Of a stretch of 64,000 nucleotides of DNA, positions 25,689-34,127 are shown one piece after another. The translations under genes and the position numbers were made by a program. Origin of the DNA: Nocardioides eburneiflavus (GTDB lineage: Bacteria; Actinomycetota; Actinomycetes; Propionibacteriales; Nocardioidaceae); the NCBI RefSeq assembly GCF_004785795.1, contig NZ_SRRO01000001.1, forward strand, positions 4,340,001-4,404,000. The letters are read 5' to 3'. Each line of letters starts with the position of its first letter. The first letter of the stretch is position 1. The notes under the pieces were generated by a model. The model was given only the letters and a program-made list of their open reading frames with translations, had not been told where the DNA came from and did not search any database.

Positions 25689-27248
25689 ATGGCCCTGGAC
25701 CGCACCTACACCGGCTTCTACATCGACGGACAGTGGCGTGAATCGAGATCGAACGACCACTTCGATGTGGTGTCGCCCCGGAACGAGGAGGTGATCGGCA
25801 CGGTCCCTGCCGCCGACCGGGACGACATCGACGCGGCCGTGGCAGCCGCGCGTCGTGCCTTCGACGAGACTGACTGGCCTCGCCTCGCCCCGGCAGAACG
25901 AGCCGGCTACGTACGCAAGCTCGCCACGGCACTGCACGACAGGGCCGGCGAGCTGGCCGAGCTCATCTCGGAGGAGCTCGGCTGCACCCTCTTCCTCTCG
26001 CAGGTGTACGAGGCCGTCTCAGCCACCATGAGCTTCAACTACAACGCCGAGCTGGCAGAGTCCCTGCAGCTGTCGGAGGTCCGTCGGAGTGACCTGACCT
26101 ACCTGTCCGGCGGGTCCAGCGGCGGCAGTGTCATCCCCATGGCTGGCCGCAGCCTGGTCGTGAGGGAGCCCCGCGGCGTGGTCGCCGCCATCCCGGCCTA
26201 CAACTTCGCCCTCCCAGCCGTTGGCCAGAAGGCAGGCCCGGCGCTCATCGCCGGGTGCACGGTCGTCCTGAAAGTGCCTGAGGCGAACCCTCTGGCGATC
26301 TTCGCGGTGGGTGACCTGATGACCGAGGTCGGCATGCCTGCAGGTGTCCTCAACATCGTCGCGGCCAGGGCGGAGATGTCCCACTACCTGGTGACCCACC
26401 CCGGCGTGGACATGGTCAGCTTCACAGGTTCGACCGAAGTCGGTCGAGCCATCGGCCGTGCCTGCGGCGAGCTGGTACGCCCCGTGGTTCTCGAGCTCGG
26501 AGGAAAGTCAGCTGCCATCGTGCTGCCGGACGCGGATCCCGAGCAGGCCGTCCCCGCCATCATGGGTGCCAGCGTGATCGCCAACTCCGGCCAGAGCTGT
26601 GTGGCCCAGACGCGGATCCTCGTGCATCGCGACCAGTACGAGCAGTACGCCGCCGCGTTCGAGCAGGCCTTCGCCTCGCTCAAGGTCGGCGACCCCTTCG
26701 AGGCGGACACGATGATCGCGCCCGTGGTCTCCGAAGCGCACCGCGACCGCATCGAGGAGAGGATCCAGCGGGCGATCGACGAGGGTGCCACCCTCCGGTT
26801 CGGCGGCCGGCGGCCGGCGCATCTCGACAAGGGCTGGTACATCGAGCCGACGCTCTTCACCGACGTCACGAACGACATGACGATCGCACAAGAAGAGGTG
26901 TTCGGACCCGTTGCCGCACTGATCGCGTACGAGGACGAGGACGACGCGGTCCGCATCGCCAACGACAGCAAGTACGGCCTGTCGGGTTCGGTGTTCACCG
27001 CGGACCCCGTCAAGGGTTTCGAGATCGCACACAAGATCAGGACCGGGACGTTCTCGGTGAACGGCTTCGCGGCCGACCTCGGCTCCCCCTTCGGGGGCTA
27101 CAAGCAGTCGGGCTTGGGGCGGGAACATGGAACTGCCGCCATCGAGGAGTACTTCGTCACCAAGACGATCTCCGTCGATCCGACCACCGACCTCCCTGAG
27201 GCAGTGGTCGCCGGAATCCCGTCGGGAGCTGGCCCGGGCATCGCCTGA
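25689..27248 (+). CDS. NAD(P)-dependent aldehyde dehydrogenase
   Basis: Enzyme of 519 aa that would oxidise an aldehyde intermediate to the acid. The general-base Glu269 is in LELGGKS, the nucleophile Cys304 in NSGQSCVAQ, and the cofactor region has FTGSTEVGR and EEVFGPV. The substrate-side motif reads IPAYNFAL in place of the common PWNFP, so it may prefer a bulky substrate. A GGAG-type site precedes the ATG. Last gene of the operator-11/12 operon; a small gap separates it from the convergent SDR. Confidence 0.92.
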   Translation: MALDRTYTGFYIDGQWRESRSNDHFDVVSPRNEEVIGTVPAADRDDIDAAVAAARRAFDETDWPRLAPAERAGYVRKLATALHDRAGELAELISEELGCTLFLSQVYEAVSATMSFNYNAELAESLQLSEVRRSDLTYLSGGSSGGSVIPMAGRSLVVREPRGVVAAIPAYNFALPAVGQKAGPALIAGCTVVLKVPEANPLAIFAVGDLMTEVGMPAGVLNIVAARAEMSHYLVTHPGVDMVSFTGSTEVGRAIGRACGELVRPVVLELGGKSAAIVLPDADPEQAVPAIMGASVIANSGQSCVAQTRILVHRDQYEQYAAAFEQAFASLKVGDPFEADTMIAPVVSEAHRDRIEERIQRAIDEGATLRFGGRRPAHLDKGWYIEPTLFTDVTNDMTIAQEEVFGPVAALIAYEDEDDAVRIANDSKYGLSGSVFTADPVKGFEIAHKIRTGTFSVNGFAADLGSPFGGYKQSGLGREHGTAAIEEYFVTKTISVDPTTDLPEAVVAGIPSGAGPGIA

Positions 27249-27274
27249 CGTGGAACCGGAGGTCTGGTTCGTGA

Positions 27275-28078
27275 TCAGACGGTGAACCGCCCGCCGTTGC
27301 TGAGCAGCACCGCGCCGACGACGTTGGCCGCGCCCGCGGAGGCGAGGTAGCAGACGGTGTCGGCGAGCTGCTCGGGGCTGGCGAACCCGATCGCGCCGGT
27401 CGCGGCCAGCGCGTCCCGCACCGCGCCCGGCGTACGTGCTGCCATGGGGGTGTCGACCGGCCCGGGTGCCACCGTGTTGACCCGGATGCCGTGGGCGATC
27501 GCCTCCTTGGCCACCGACTGGCTGAGCGCGTGCACGCCGGCCTTGGAGGCGGCGTACGCCGGGTAGCCGACGAGGGTGTCGAAGGCGGCGGACGAACCGA
27601 TCGTCACGATGGCCCCGCTGCGCTGGGGTCGCATCGCGCGCACCGCAGCGCGCAGCACGTGGAAGGTGCCGTCGAGGTTCACCGCCACCACGCGACGCCA
27701 GGTCTCCTCCGTCATCCGGCCGATCACGTCGACGGGGTCCCCCGACTCCCGCGCCTCCTGCAGCCAGGCCTTGGCCTGCGGGTCGTCCACGCCTGCGCAG
27801 TGCACCACCACGTCGAGGTGCTCGTCGGCCGCCACCACGTCGGCCACCAGCCGGTCGACCGCGGCTCCGTCGGTCACGTCGACCACGTGGGCGGCACCGC
27901 CGACCTCGACGGCGACCGAGCCGGCCGAGGCCGCGACCACGTCGACGACGTGGACCCGCGCGCCCTCGGCGGAGAGCTGTCGGACGACGGCGGCACCGAT
28001 CCCGGAGCCGCCTCCCGTGACGAGGGCGACCTGGCCCTGGAATCGGCCGGGGGCGACGGAGGTGGTGCTGTGGCTCAT
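27275..28078 (-). CDS. Short-chain dehydrogenase/reductase
   Basis: SDR of 267 aa: TGGGSGIG, catalytic Ser in TIGSSAAF and YAASK. The usual NNAG reads HCAG, a tolerated variant. An insertion of about 15 residues after it (PQAKAWLQEARESGD) suggests a lid specific to its substrate. ATG 28078 overlaps the stop of the transporter gene upstream (ATGA), so the two form an operon under the operator at 29740-29752. A longer upstream frame has no support. Confidence 0.88.
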   Translation of the reverse strand: MSHSTTSVAPGRFQGQVALVTGGGSGIGAAVVRQLSAEGARVHVVDVVAASAGSVAVEVGGAAHVVDVTDGAAVDRLVADVVAADEHLDVVVHCAGVDDPQAKAWLQEARESGDPVDVIGRMTEETWRRVVAVNLDGTFHVLRAAVRAMRPQRSGAIVTIGSSAAFDTLVGYPAYAASKAGVHALSQSVAKEAIAHGIRVNTVAPGPVDTPMAARTPGAVRDALAATGAIGFASPEQLADTVCYLASAGAANVVGAVLLSNGGRFTV

Positions 28079-29715
28079 CTGGGAGATCCTCTCCGGGTCC
28101 GACCACGGTCGGCCCGTCTTCTCGGGTCCCGCGCGGGTGCGGAGGACATCAGGGGGCCGCACACCTCGGTGGCCGCGGCCCGGACAGCGGTGCGCAGGCG
28201 CGCCTCCGGGACAGTGAGCCGGACCGACTCCTGCTCGACGAGGTCATGGCGGCTGAGGACGCGGTAGGTCTCGACGAAGACGTCTGGCTCGTCCGGGTGA
28301 GGGGCGAGCAACCAGTCACGGGCCCCCAGCCGCAGCCGGGACATCCGCAGGCGCCCCATCGCCTCCCCGAACGCGTCCCGGAGCGGGTGCGGCACGGCGT
28401 ACTCGTAGCGAACCTCGAGCTCGCCGTCGCCTGCGGCCGCGAGGCGCCCGTGCAGCACGGCGTCCACGTCGGCCAGGTCGGGCTCGATGCCGACACTCGA
28501 ACCGAGCCCCGCCCTCAGGAGGACCAGCACGGAGAGCACCATGAGCATGGTCGCCGCGAGCAGGGCGCCGGGCAGTCCGGCCAGATCGGCGACGAAGCCC
28601 CAGAGGAGCGCCCCGACCGCCTGTGTCCCCTGGAACAGGAAGAGGAGCAGCGCGATGATGCGCGGTCGCACCCAGTCGGGCATCGCCTGGTGGGCCAGCA
28701 TCATCCAGGTGCTCTGCACGCCGACCCAGGCGACGCCCCCCAGCACCAGCGCGCCGCCGACGAGCACCGGGCTGGTGCTCGTGCCGAGGACCAGCATCGT
28801 CAGGGCGTACGCCGACGAGCCCGCGGCCGCGAACACCGGGACGGGGAGTCGGCGACGCAGCGGCGGGAGGACGAACGTGGCCACCACGGCGCCCGACCCG
28901 AGCAGCGCCATCACCACTCCGAAGCCGCGGGAATCCAGGCCGAGCCGGTCATGGGCGACCAGGGAGACCAATGCCCAGAGCGCACTGGCCGGTAGCCCGA
29001 AGAGCACCATCCGGGCGAGCAGTCGGCGCGTCCAGGGCGAGTACTGCGCGAACCGCAGCGCCTGGACGATGTCGGGCAGGATCGCGCGTCGCGGTTCCCG
29101 CCGCCCGGGGCGCCGCGTCTCCACGACGAGGAAGACCGAGCCGCAGGCCGTGAACGCGCCCGCCACCACGAGGAAGGTGCTGGTGGACCCGGCGAGCCCC
29201 AGCCCGATGCCGGCGACGAGCGGCCCGACGGCACGGGCGACGTTGTAGACGGCGCCGTCGAGGACCGTGGCCGACCCGAGCATCGGGCGGCCGACCAGCT
29301 CGGTGATCAGCGACTGCCACGCGACGCCGACGACGGCGAGGGCGGCGCCCACCACCAGGACGGTGCCGACCAGCAGGGCGGCGTCGTCGATCCCGGCGAC
29401 CCCGAGCAGCGCGCCGACGACGGCCGAGACGGCGGACGCGAGCATCGCGACCGCCTGGAGCCGCTCGCGGGAGGCGAAGCCGACGACCGCACCGACCGGG
29501 AGGGCGAGGAGGAGGAACGGGAGAGCCATGGCCGCGGGCGCCAGCGACACGACGGTCGCGGACTCGCCGCGCTCGGTCAGCATCCACTGCACCGTCACCA
29601 CGTGCGACCACACCGCAGTCGCGTTGACCAGCTGGACGGTGAGGAGCAGCGCGAACAGGCGCCGACGGAGCGCGGCGAACGTGCCCGGAGGGCCCTCGGC
29701 CGACATCGGCACCAC
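28075..29715 (-). CDS. MFS transporter with C-terminal ferredoxin-like domain
   Basis: Membrane protein of 546 aa with about twelve transmembrane segments in the first 410 residues (EntS/MFS_3 group). The last 135 residues are cytoplasmic and resemble the alpha-beta monooxygenase-like tail seen in part of this group (RYEYAVPHPLRDAFGEAMGR onward). Likely exports a product or toxic intermediate, or takes up substrate. Three GTGs and one ATG compete as start; the GTG at 29715 has GGAGG eight bases upstream and is preferred, with modest certainty. Operon with the SDR at 27275. Confidence 0.82.
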   Translation of the reverse strand: MVPMSAEGPPGTFAALRRRLFALLLTVQLVNATAVWSHVVTVQWMLTERGESATVVSLAPAAMALPFLLLALPVGAVVGFASRERLQAVAMLASAVSAVVGALLGVAGIDDAALLVGTVLVVGAALAVVGVAWQSLITELVGRPMLGSATVLDGAVYNVARAVGPLVAGIGLGLAGSTSTFLVVAGAFTACGSVFLVVETRRPGRREPRRAILPDIVQALRFAQYSPWTRRLLARMVLFGLPASALWALVSLVAHDRLGLDSRGFGVVMALLGSGAVVATFVLPPLRRRLPVPVFAAAGSSAYALTMLVLGTSTSPVLVGGALVLGGVAWVGVQSTWMMLAHQAMPDWVRPRIIALLLFLFQGTQAVGALLWGFVADLAGLPGALLAATMLMVLSVLVLLRAGLGSSVGIEPDLADVDAVLHGRLAAAGDGELEVRYEYAVPHPLRDAFGEAMGRLRMSRLRLGARDWLLAPHPDEPDVFVETYRVLSRHDLVEQESVRLTVPEARLRTAVRAAATEVCGPLMSSAPARDPRRRADRGRTRRGSPR

Positions 29716-29739
29716 GTCCCGCACCTCCTTCTGCGTTCC

Positions 29740-29752
29740 TGAAGTGAGTTTG
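29740..29752. promoter_or_regulatory. Regulon operator 13 (TGAAGTGAGTTTG)
   Basis: One perfect arm and a two-mismatch arm, in the 79-bp divergent region between the MFS gene and the flavoprotein gene. Confidence 0.55.
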
Positions 29753-29794
29753 GTTTGGTAGTGTAGCCGCAGTCACACAACGACGGGAGACCCA

Positions 29795-31114
29795 GTGAAC
29801 GACCCGGACCTGATCGTGGTCGGCGCCGGCATGGCCGGCCTCACCGCAGCCGCTCGCGCCACCCGCGCAGGCAGCCGTGTGCTCGTGGTGGAGTCGGCCG
29901 ACGACGTCGGCGGATCCGCCCGCCTTGCCGGCTACGCCTGGACCGCGCCGAGCCGCGAGGTCATCGACGCCGTCGTCCCCGACGGCGACGCCTCGCTGCG
30001 GTACGCGCTGGTCGACCGCTTCGCCGACGGGATCGACTGGATCCGGACTACCGGGGTCGAGGTCCGCGACCCCGTCGCGATCCTGGGGTTCGGCCTCGGC
30101 CACCAGTTCGACACCAACCAGTACGTCGACACCTGCCGCCGCCTCGTCGTGGAGGGCAGCGGCGAGGTCCGTACGCGCACCCGCACACGCCGGCTCCTCG
30201 TCTCGGAGGGCCGCGTCACCGGCGTCGAGCTCGAGGCTCCGGACGGGTCGACGGAGGAGGTGCACGCCGCGTGGACCATGCTGGCCACCGGCGGCTTCCA
30301 GGGCGACCCCGACCTGCTCGCCGAGAAGGTGCACCCTGCTGCCGGCCGGATGCAGCTGCGCTCGAACCCCCACAGCACGGGCGCGGGCTACCGCCTCGCC
30401 ACCGCAGCAGGAGCAGCCACCGGCACCGACGACGCCGGCTTCTACGGCCACCTCGTGCCCACCGGCATCCCCTTCGCCGATCCTGCCGACTTCGTCGACC
30501 TCTCGCTCTACTACAGCGAGCACGCCCTCCTGCTCAACCTGCGCAACGAGCGCTTCGTCGACGAGACCCTCGGCGACCACCTCACGACCATGGCCCTGCT
30601 CGCACAGCCGGAGTCACGCGGCCTGCTCGTGTGCGACGCCCGGACCCACCGGGAGTGGGTCGTGGGCTCGTACGTCGAAGGGGCGGTGGCGGTCGACAAG
30701 TTCGCCGTGGCGACCCGGCGAGGCGGCCGGACCGGACTCGCCGAGTCGCTGGAGGAGCTGCAGTACCTGCCCGAGGAGTGGGGCTACGACGGCGCCGCGG
30801 TCCGTGCCGCGGTCGAGGCCTTCAACGCCGAGGCCGCGGCGGGCTCGCCGGCACCCGGCCGCACGCACGACACCCGGCCACAGGACGAGGGTCCGTGGTA
30901 CGTCGTGGAGTGCGAACCGGCGATCACCTTCCCCTTCCACGGGGTGCTGATCGACGACCGGGCTCGCGTGCTGGGCACCGACGGGCAACCGGTCCCCGGC
31001 CTGCTGTCGGCCGGGGCGGACACCGGTGGCCTCTACCACAGGGCGTACGCCGGAGGGCTCGCCTCGGCGCTCGTCTTCGGCCTCGCTGCTGCCGACACCG
31101 CCGCCAGCAGCTGA
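29795..31114 (+). CDS. FAD-dependent oxidoreductase (fumarate reductase/KstD-like)
   Basis: Flavoprotein of 439 aa. The N-terminal dinucleotide motif is VVGAGMAGLTAA, followed by GGSARLAG, the ATGGFQGD segment and the substrate-side HSTGAGYRLATAAGA. The C-terminal FAD contact is GLLSAGADTGGLYHRAYAGG. It is in the FAD_binding_2 family with 3-ketosteroid dehydrogenases, fumarate and tricarballylate reductases and bile-acid reductases, so it probably adds or removes a double bond next to a carbonyl. It is shorter than KstD (about 560 aa). GTG start with GGGAGA upstream. Divergent from the MFS gene; converges on an ACAD with a 3-bp gap. Confidence 0.87.
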   Translation: MNDPDLIVVGAGMAGLTAAARATRAGSRVLVVESADDVGGSARLAGYAWTAPSREVIDAVVPDGDASLRYALVDRFADGIDWIRTTGVEVRDPVAILGFGLGHQFDTNQYVDTCRRLVVEGSGEVRTRTRTRRLLVSEGRVTGVELEAPDGSTEEVHAAWTMLATGGFQGDPDLLAEKVHPAAGRMQLRSNPHSTGAGYRLATAAGAATGTDDAGFYGHLVPTGIPFADPADFVDLSLYYSEHALLLNLRNERFVDETLGDHLTTMALLAQPESRGLLVCDARTHREWVVGSYVEGAVAVDKFAVATRRGGRTGLAESLEELQYLPEEWGYDGAAVRAAVEAFNAEAAAGSPAPGRTHDTRPQDEGPWYVVECEPAITFPFHGVLIDDRARVLGTDGQPVPGLLSAGADTGGLYHRAYAGGLASALVFGLAAADTAASS

Positions 31115-31117
31115 GCA

Positions 31118-32233
31118 TCAGACCCCGACCAGGTCGGCGATCGCCGCGCGGTGCTCGCGCGAGCTCCCGAAGACTCCCTCGTCGCCCAGCACCCGACGGA
31201 GGTAGTAGTGGGCCCGGTGCTCCCACGTGAAGCCGATGCCGCCGTGCAGCTGGATGGTCTCGTGGGCCGCGCGGAGGGCGGCGTCCTGACAGACAGCGGC
31301 AGCGACCGAGGCGGCCAGGTCCGCCTCGTGGGGGTCAGCGTCGGAATCGAGCAGGGCGGCCGCATAGCGGGCCGCGGAGAGGGCGCGCTCGCGGTCGACG
31401 AGCACGTCTGCCAGCCGGTGCTTGACAGCCTGGAAGGAACCGATGGCCCGGCCGAACTGCTGGCGCTGCACGACGTACTCACACGTCAGGTCGAGCAGGC
31501 GCGCCGCGATCCCGGCGTGCTCGGCCGCGAGAGCCACCAGCGTCAGACGGCGGAGGTCGGCGATCACGACCTCCGCACGCGGGGCGGCCACCAGCTGCGT
31601 TGCGGGGGCGGAGGCCAACGCGACGTCAGCCTGGCGCCGGGTCAGGTCCACGACGCGTCGAGGAGTGACCGAGCAGTGCTCGCGCGCCACGAGGAACAGG
31701 CCCGGACCGGCGTCGGTCCCGGCCACCACCACCACGTGGTCCGACGACTCCGCCTGCAGCACACCTGCGACCGAGCCAGTGAGCAGCCAGGAGTCCTCGC
31801 CGACCTCTGCATCCAGGCCGGCGGCAAGCGAGACGGTCAGCACCGACTCACCGGACAGGGCCGTGGCGCGCAGGTGCGCGACGCCCGCGGCGTCGTCGGC
31901 TGCCGCGAGGGCCCGGCACCCGAGCACCGCCGAGGCAAGCACCGGCTCGGGCAGCAGCGAGGCACCCGCCTCCTCCAGCACGACCGCGATCTCGCGCACC
32001 CCGAAGCCCGCTCCCCCGAGCGCCTCCGGCACCGCGAGGCCGCCGATCTCGAGCTCGCCGTTGAGCCGGCCCCACAGGTCGGCCGACCAGCCGAGCGCGG
32101 AGTCGGCAGAGGTCCGCACCTGCTCGTGGTCGGCGTGCTTGGCCAGCACCTGGCGCACGATCGAGCGCAGCTCGTCGTGCTCCTCGACCGGCGCCAGGAG
32201 GGCCGGGTCGGACTCTGGCCACGGCTGGGACAT
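31118..32233 (-). CDS. Acyl-CoA dehydrogenase, short divergent type
   Basis: ACAD-family protein of 371 aa, with ALGGAGFGVREIAVVLEEAG in the N-terminal helical domain and a C-terminal AHETIQLHGGIGFTWEHRAHYYLRR region. The central beta domain is loosely conserved and lacks the classical FxxTE(P/A)xxGSD segment, as in the partner subunits of heteromeric actinobacterial ACADs (ChsE1/E2 type). It may therefore need another ACAD of the island as partner; inferred. ATG 32233 has GGAAGGA upstream. Operators at 32256-32273 precede it. Confidence 0.82.
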   Translation of the reverse strand: MSQPWPESDPALLAPVEEHDELRSIVRQVLAKHADHEQVRTSADSALGWSADLWGRLNGELEIGGLAVPEALGGAGFGVREIAVVLEEAGASLLPEPVLASAVLGCRALAAADDAAGVAHLRATALSGESVLTVSLAAGLDAEVGEDSWLLTGSVAGVLQAESSDHVVVVAGTDAGPGLFLVAREHCSVTPRRVVDLTRRQADVALASAPATQLVAAPRAEVVIADLRRLTLVALAAEHAGIAARLLDLTCEYVVQRQQFGRAIGSFQAVKHRLADVLVDRERALSAARYAAALLDSDADPHEADLAASVAAAVCQDAALRAAHETIQLHGGIGFTWEHRAHYYLRRVLGDEGVFGSSREHRAAIADLVGV

Positions 32234-32255
32234 CAGCGTTCCTTCCCACACAATT

Positions 32256-32273
32256 TGACATGAGTTCAGTTCA
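32256..32273. promoter_or_regulatory. Regulon operator 14, two overlapping frames
   Basis: TGACATGAGTTCA (32256-32268) and TGAGTTCAGTTCA (32261-32273) overlap with a 5-base shift, each one mismatch from consensus and both with central T-N-A. The same 5-base stagger is seen at 1211/1216. Upstream of the ACAD gene at 32233. Confidence 0.6.
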
Positions 32274-32304
32274 GACTAGGCGCAGCCCACGCAGTCCGCA
32301 AGGC

Positions 32305-32334
32305 TGGACACCGCTCGCCGGATTGAACTAAGTT
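32305..32334 (+). promoter_or_regulatory. Promoter of the second NTF2-like operon, -10 inside the operator
   Basis: The -35-like TGGACA (32305-32310), an 18-bp spacer and the -10 TAAGTT (32329-32334). The -10 lies inside operator 15 and ends six bases before the ATG at 32341, which suggests a leaderless transcript. Confidence 0.5.
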
Positions 32335-32336
32335 CA
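32324..32336. promoter_or_regulatory. Regulon operator 15 (TGAACTAAGTTCA)
   Basis: Perfect inverted repeat, with even the centre symmetric around A/T. It covers the presumed -10 box and ends four bases before the start codon of the NTF2-like gene, so repression by occlusion is likely. Confidence 0.75.
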
Positions 32337-32340
32337 AATC

Positions 32341-32721
32341 ATGCCCGACGCCGTCACCACTCTCGAGCGCTACTACGCCCTGGTCGACTCCGGCGACCTC
32401 GACGCCGCCATGGAGCTGCTGCACCCCAAGGCGTCGTTCGCGATCCTCCTTCCCGGCGGCGGCGTACGGGGAGACAGCCGCGACGGCATCCGCGCCTACC
32501 TCGAGGGCCGCGGCCCCGTCGTACGACGACACGTCCCGCTGCGCAGCTCGACCGACGGCGACCTCGACTTCGTCTACGGCTCCGTGCTCGAGGACGAGAC
32601 GACCACGACCGGGCACTTCCTGGCCGCGGCGCACGTCGTCGACGGCGTCATCACCCGCTACCAGGTCAGCTTCGACCCGGACCTCACCCTGCTGCCCGCC
32701 ACCGAAGGAGCTCCTGCATGA
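32341..32721 (+). CDS. SnoaL/NTF2-fold protein 4
   Basis: Protein of 126 aa: VTTLERYYALVDSGDLDAAM, LLHPKASFAILLPGG, GIRAYLEGRG, then strands with GHFLAAAHVVDGVITRYQ. This is a compact SnoaL-like fold. There is no ribosome binding site: operator 15 ends at 32336 and the ATG is at 32341, which points to leaderless translation. It is first in a plus-strand operon of NTF2-like, NTF2-like, kinase and ACAD genes. Reaction unknown. Confidence 0.75.
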   Translation: MPDAVTTLERYYALVDSGDLDAAMELLHPKASFAILLPGGGVRGDSRDGIRAYLEGRGPVVRRHVPLRSSTDGDLDFVYGSVLEDETTTTGHFLAAAHVVDGVITRYQVSFDPDLTLLPATEGAPA

Positions 32722-33083
32722 GTGCCACGCCTCTGCTGCGCGACTGGTTCGAGATCATGGACTCGGACACCCCCGAGCGCGTGCTCGACATGATCACCGT
32801 CGACTTCGAGCTGTCCATCCTGTTCGCCACGGCCGACGGTGCGGCGGAGTTCCACGGCGACCGCGCCGGGCTGGTCGGCTACCTCGAGCAGCGCGAGAAG
32901 AGCACCCTGACCCACCACCTGCTGTCGGGCGCCGAGGTCGACGGGACCGAGCTCGCCCTCGGCGAGACCCGGCGGGACGGCACCTTCGAGGCCTCGTTCA
33001 ACGCCACCGCCGCCCTCGTGGACGGTCGCCTGGTCCGACGCCTCCTCATCTGCCGCACCCCGCGTGTCTCCTTCAGCTCGTGA
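32718..33083 (+). CDS. SnoaL/NTF2-fold protein 5
   Basis: Protein of 121 aa with a short NTF2-like layout (LRDWFEIMDSDTPERVLDMI, VDFELSILFATADG, then a strand region ending RRLLICRTPRV). It overlaps the previous gene by ATGA and the kinase gene by GTGA, so the three are translated as a unit. Two consecutive small NTF2-fold proteins may form a heteromer. It is a small protein next to a kinase, as LvaB is in the levulinate system, but no homology to LvaB can be claimed from the sequence. Confidence 0.72.
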   Translation: MSATPLLRDWFEIMDSDTPERVLDMITVDFELSILFATADGAAEFHGDRAGLVGYLEQREKSTLTHHLLSGAEVDGTELALGETRRDGTFEASFNATAALVDGRLVRRLLICRTPRVSFSS

Positions 33084-34093
33084 ACGCCGAGCTGGTGCCC
33101 TGGGACCGGCTGGGTCCCGCCCTCGTCGAGGCCACCGGTGACGAGCGCTGGCTCCACGGCCGGCCGGAGCTGATCGCTGGCGGGAAGTCCAACCTGACGT
33201 TCCTGCTCCGCAGCGAGGCCGGGGAGCTGGTCCTGCGCCGGCCTCCGACCGGCGAGCTGCTGCCGAGCGCCCACGACATGGCCCGCGAGGCCCGCGTGCA
33301 ACGCGCCCTCGCGCCGACCGACGTGCCCACCGCGCGCGTGGTGCTGGCCGACGGCGGCGACCTGCTCGGCCTGCCCTGCTACGTGATGGAGAAGGCGGCA
33401 GGTCACGTGGTGCGCGGCACCCTGCCGGCGGGGTACGCGGACGACCCTGCGCAGCGGCACGCGATCGGGGCGGCCTTCGCGGACACGCTCGCGGCGCTCC
33501 ACGCGGTCGACCCGGAGGCAGTCGGCCTGTCCGACTACGGGCGACCGGAGGGCTTCATGGCCCGGCAGGTGCGCCGGTGGACAGGCCAGTGGGAGGCCTC
33601 ACGCAGCCGCGACGTGCCCGAGATCGACGAGCTCGGCCGCCGCCTCGCGGCCACCGTCCCGGCCCAGCAGCGCTCCACGATCGTGCACGGCGACTACCGC
33701 CTCGACAACGTCGTCCTGCACCCTGACGAGCCCGGCCGGATCACTGCCGTCCTCGACTGGGAGCTCTCCACCCTCGGCGACCCCCTGACAGACCTGGCCC
33801 TCCTCCTGCTGTTCTGGCGCGAGGAGGGCGAGCCGGGGCTCAGTCTCATCCCCGGCGTCTCGCACCTGCCGGGCTTCCCCGGTCGGGCCGAGCTGCTCGA
33901 GCGGTACGCCGCCGCGTCCGGGCTGGACGTGTCCGAGATGGACTGGTACCTCGCGTTCGCCCACTTCAAGTTCGCCGTCATCGCCCAGGGCGTCTCGGCC
34001 CGCTCCCGCGCCGGCGCGATGGGCGGGCAGGACTTCGGCGACCTCGACGCCGAGATCCTCGGTCTCGGCCGCCGCGGCCTCGCCCTCGTCTGA
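33080..34093 (+). CDS. APH-family phosphotransferase paired with ACAD10/11-like dehydrogenase
   Basis: Kinase-fold protein of 337 aa. The nucleotide-binding start is AGGKSNLTFLL, the catalytic loop is VHGDYRLDNVV and the metal-binding motif VLDWELSTLGDPLTDLA, which is the ACAD10 kinase-domain and LvaA pattern. It would phosphorylate a hydroxyacyl-CoA. The start is a GTG overlapping the preceding stop; the ACAD10/11-like gene follows after 34 bp. Paralogous in role to 17361-18341 but more typical of the family. Confidence 0.87.
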   Translation: MNAELVPWDRLGPALVEATGDERWLHGRPELIAGGKSNLTFLLRSEAGELVLRRPPTGELLPSAHDMAREARVQRALAPTDVPTARVVLADGGDLLGLPCYVMEKAAGHVVRGTLPAGYADDPAQRHAIGAAFADTLAALHAVDPEAVGLSDYGRPEGFMARQVRRWTGQWEASRSRDVPEIDELGRRLAATVPAQQRSTIVHGDYRLDNVVLHPDEPGRITAVLDWELSTLGDPLTDLALLLLFWREEGEPGLSLIPGVSHLPGFPGRAELLERYAAASGLDVSEMDWYLAFAHFKFAVIAQGVSARSRAGAMGGQDFGDLDAEILGLGRRGLALV

Positions 34094-34127
34094 TCCCCGC
34101 CCCTCGCACGTCCACCAGGAGCACCCC

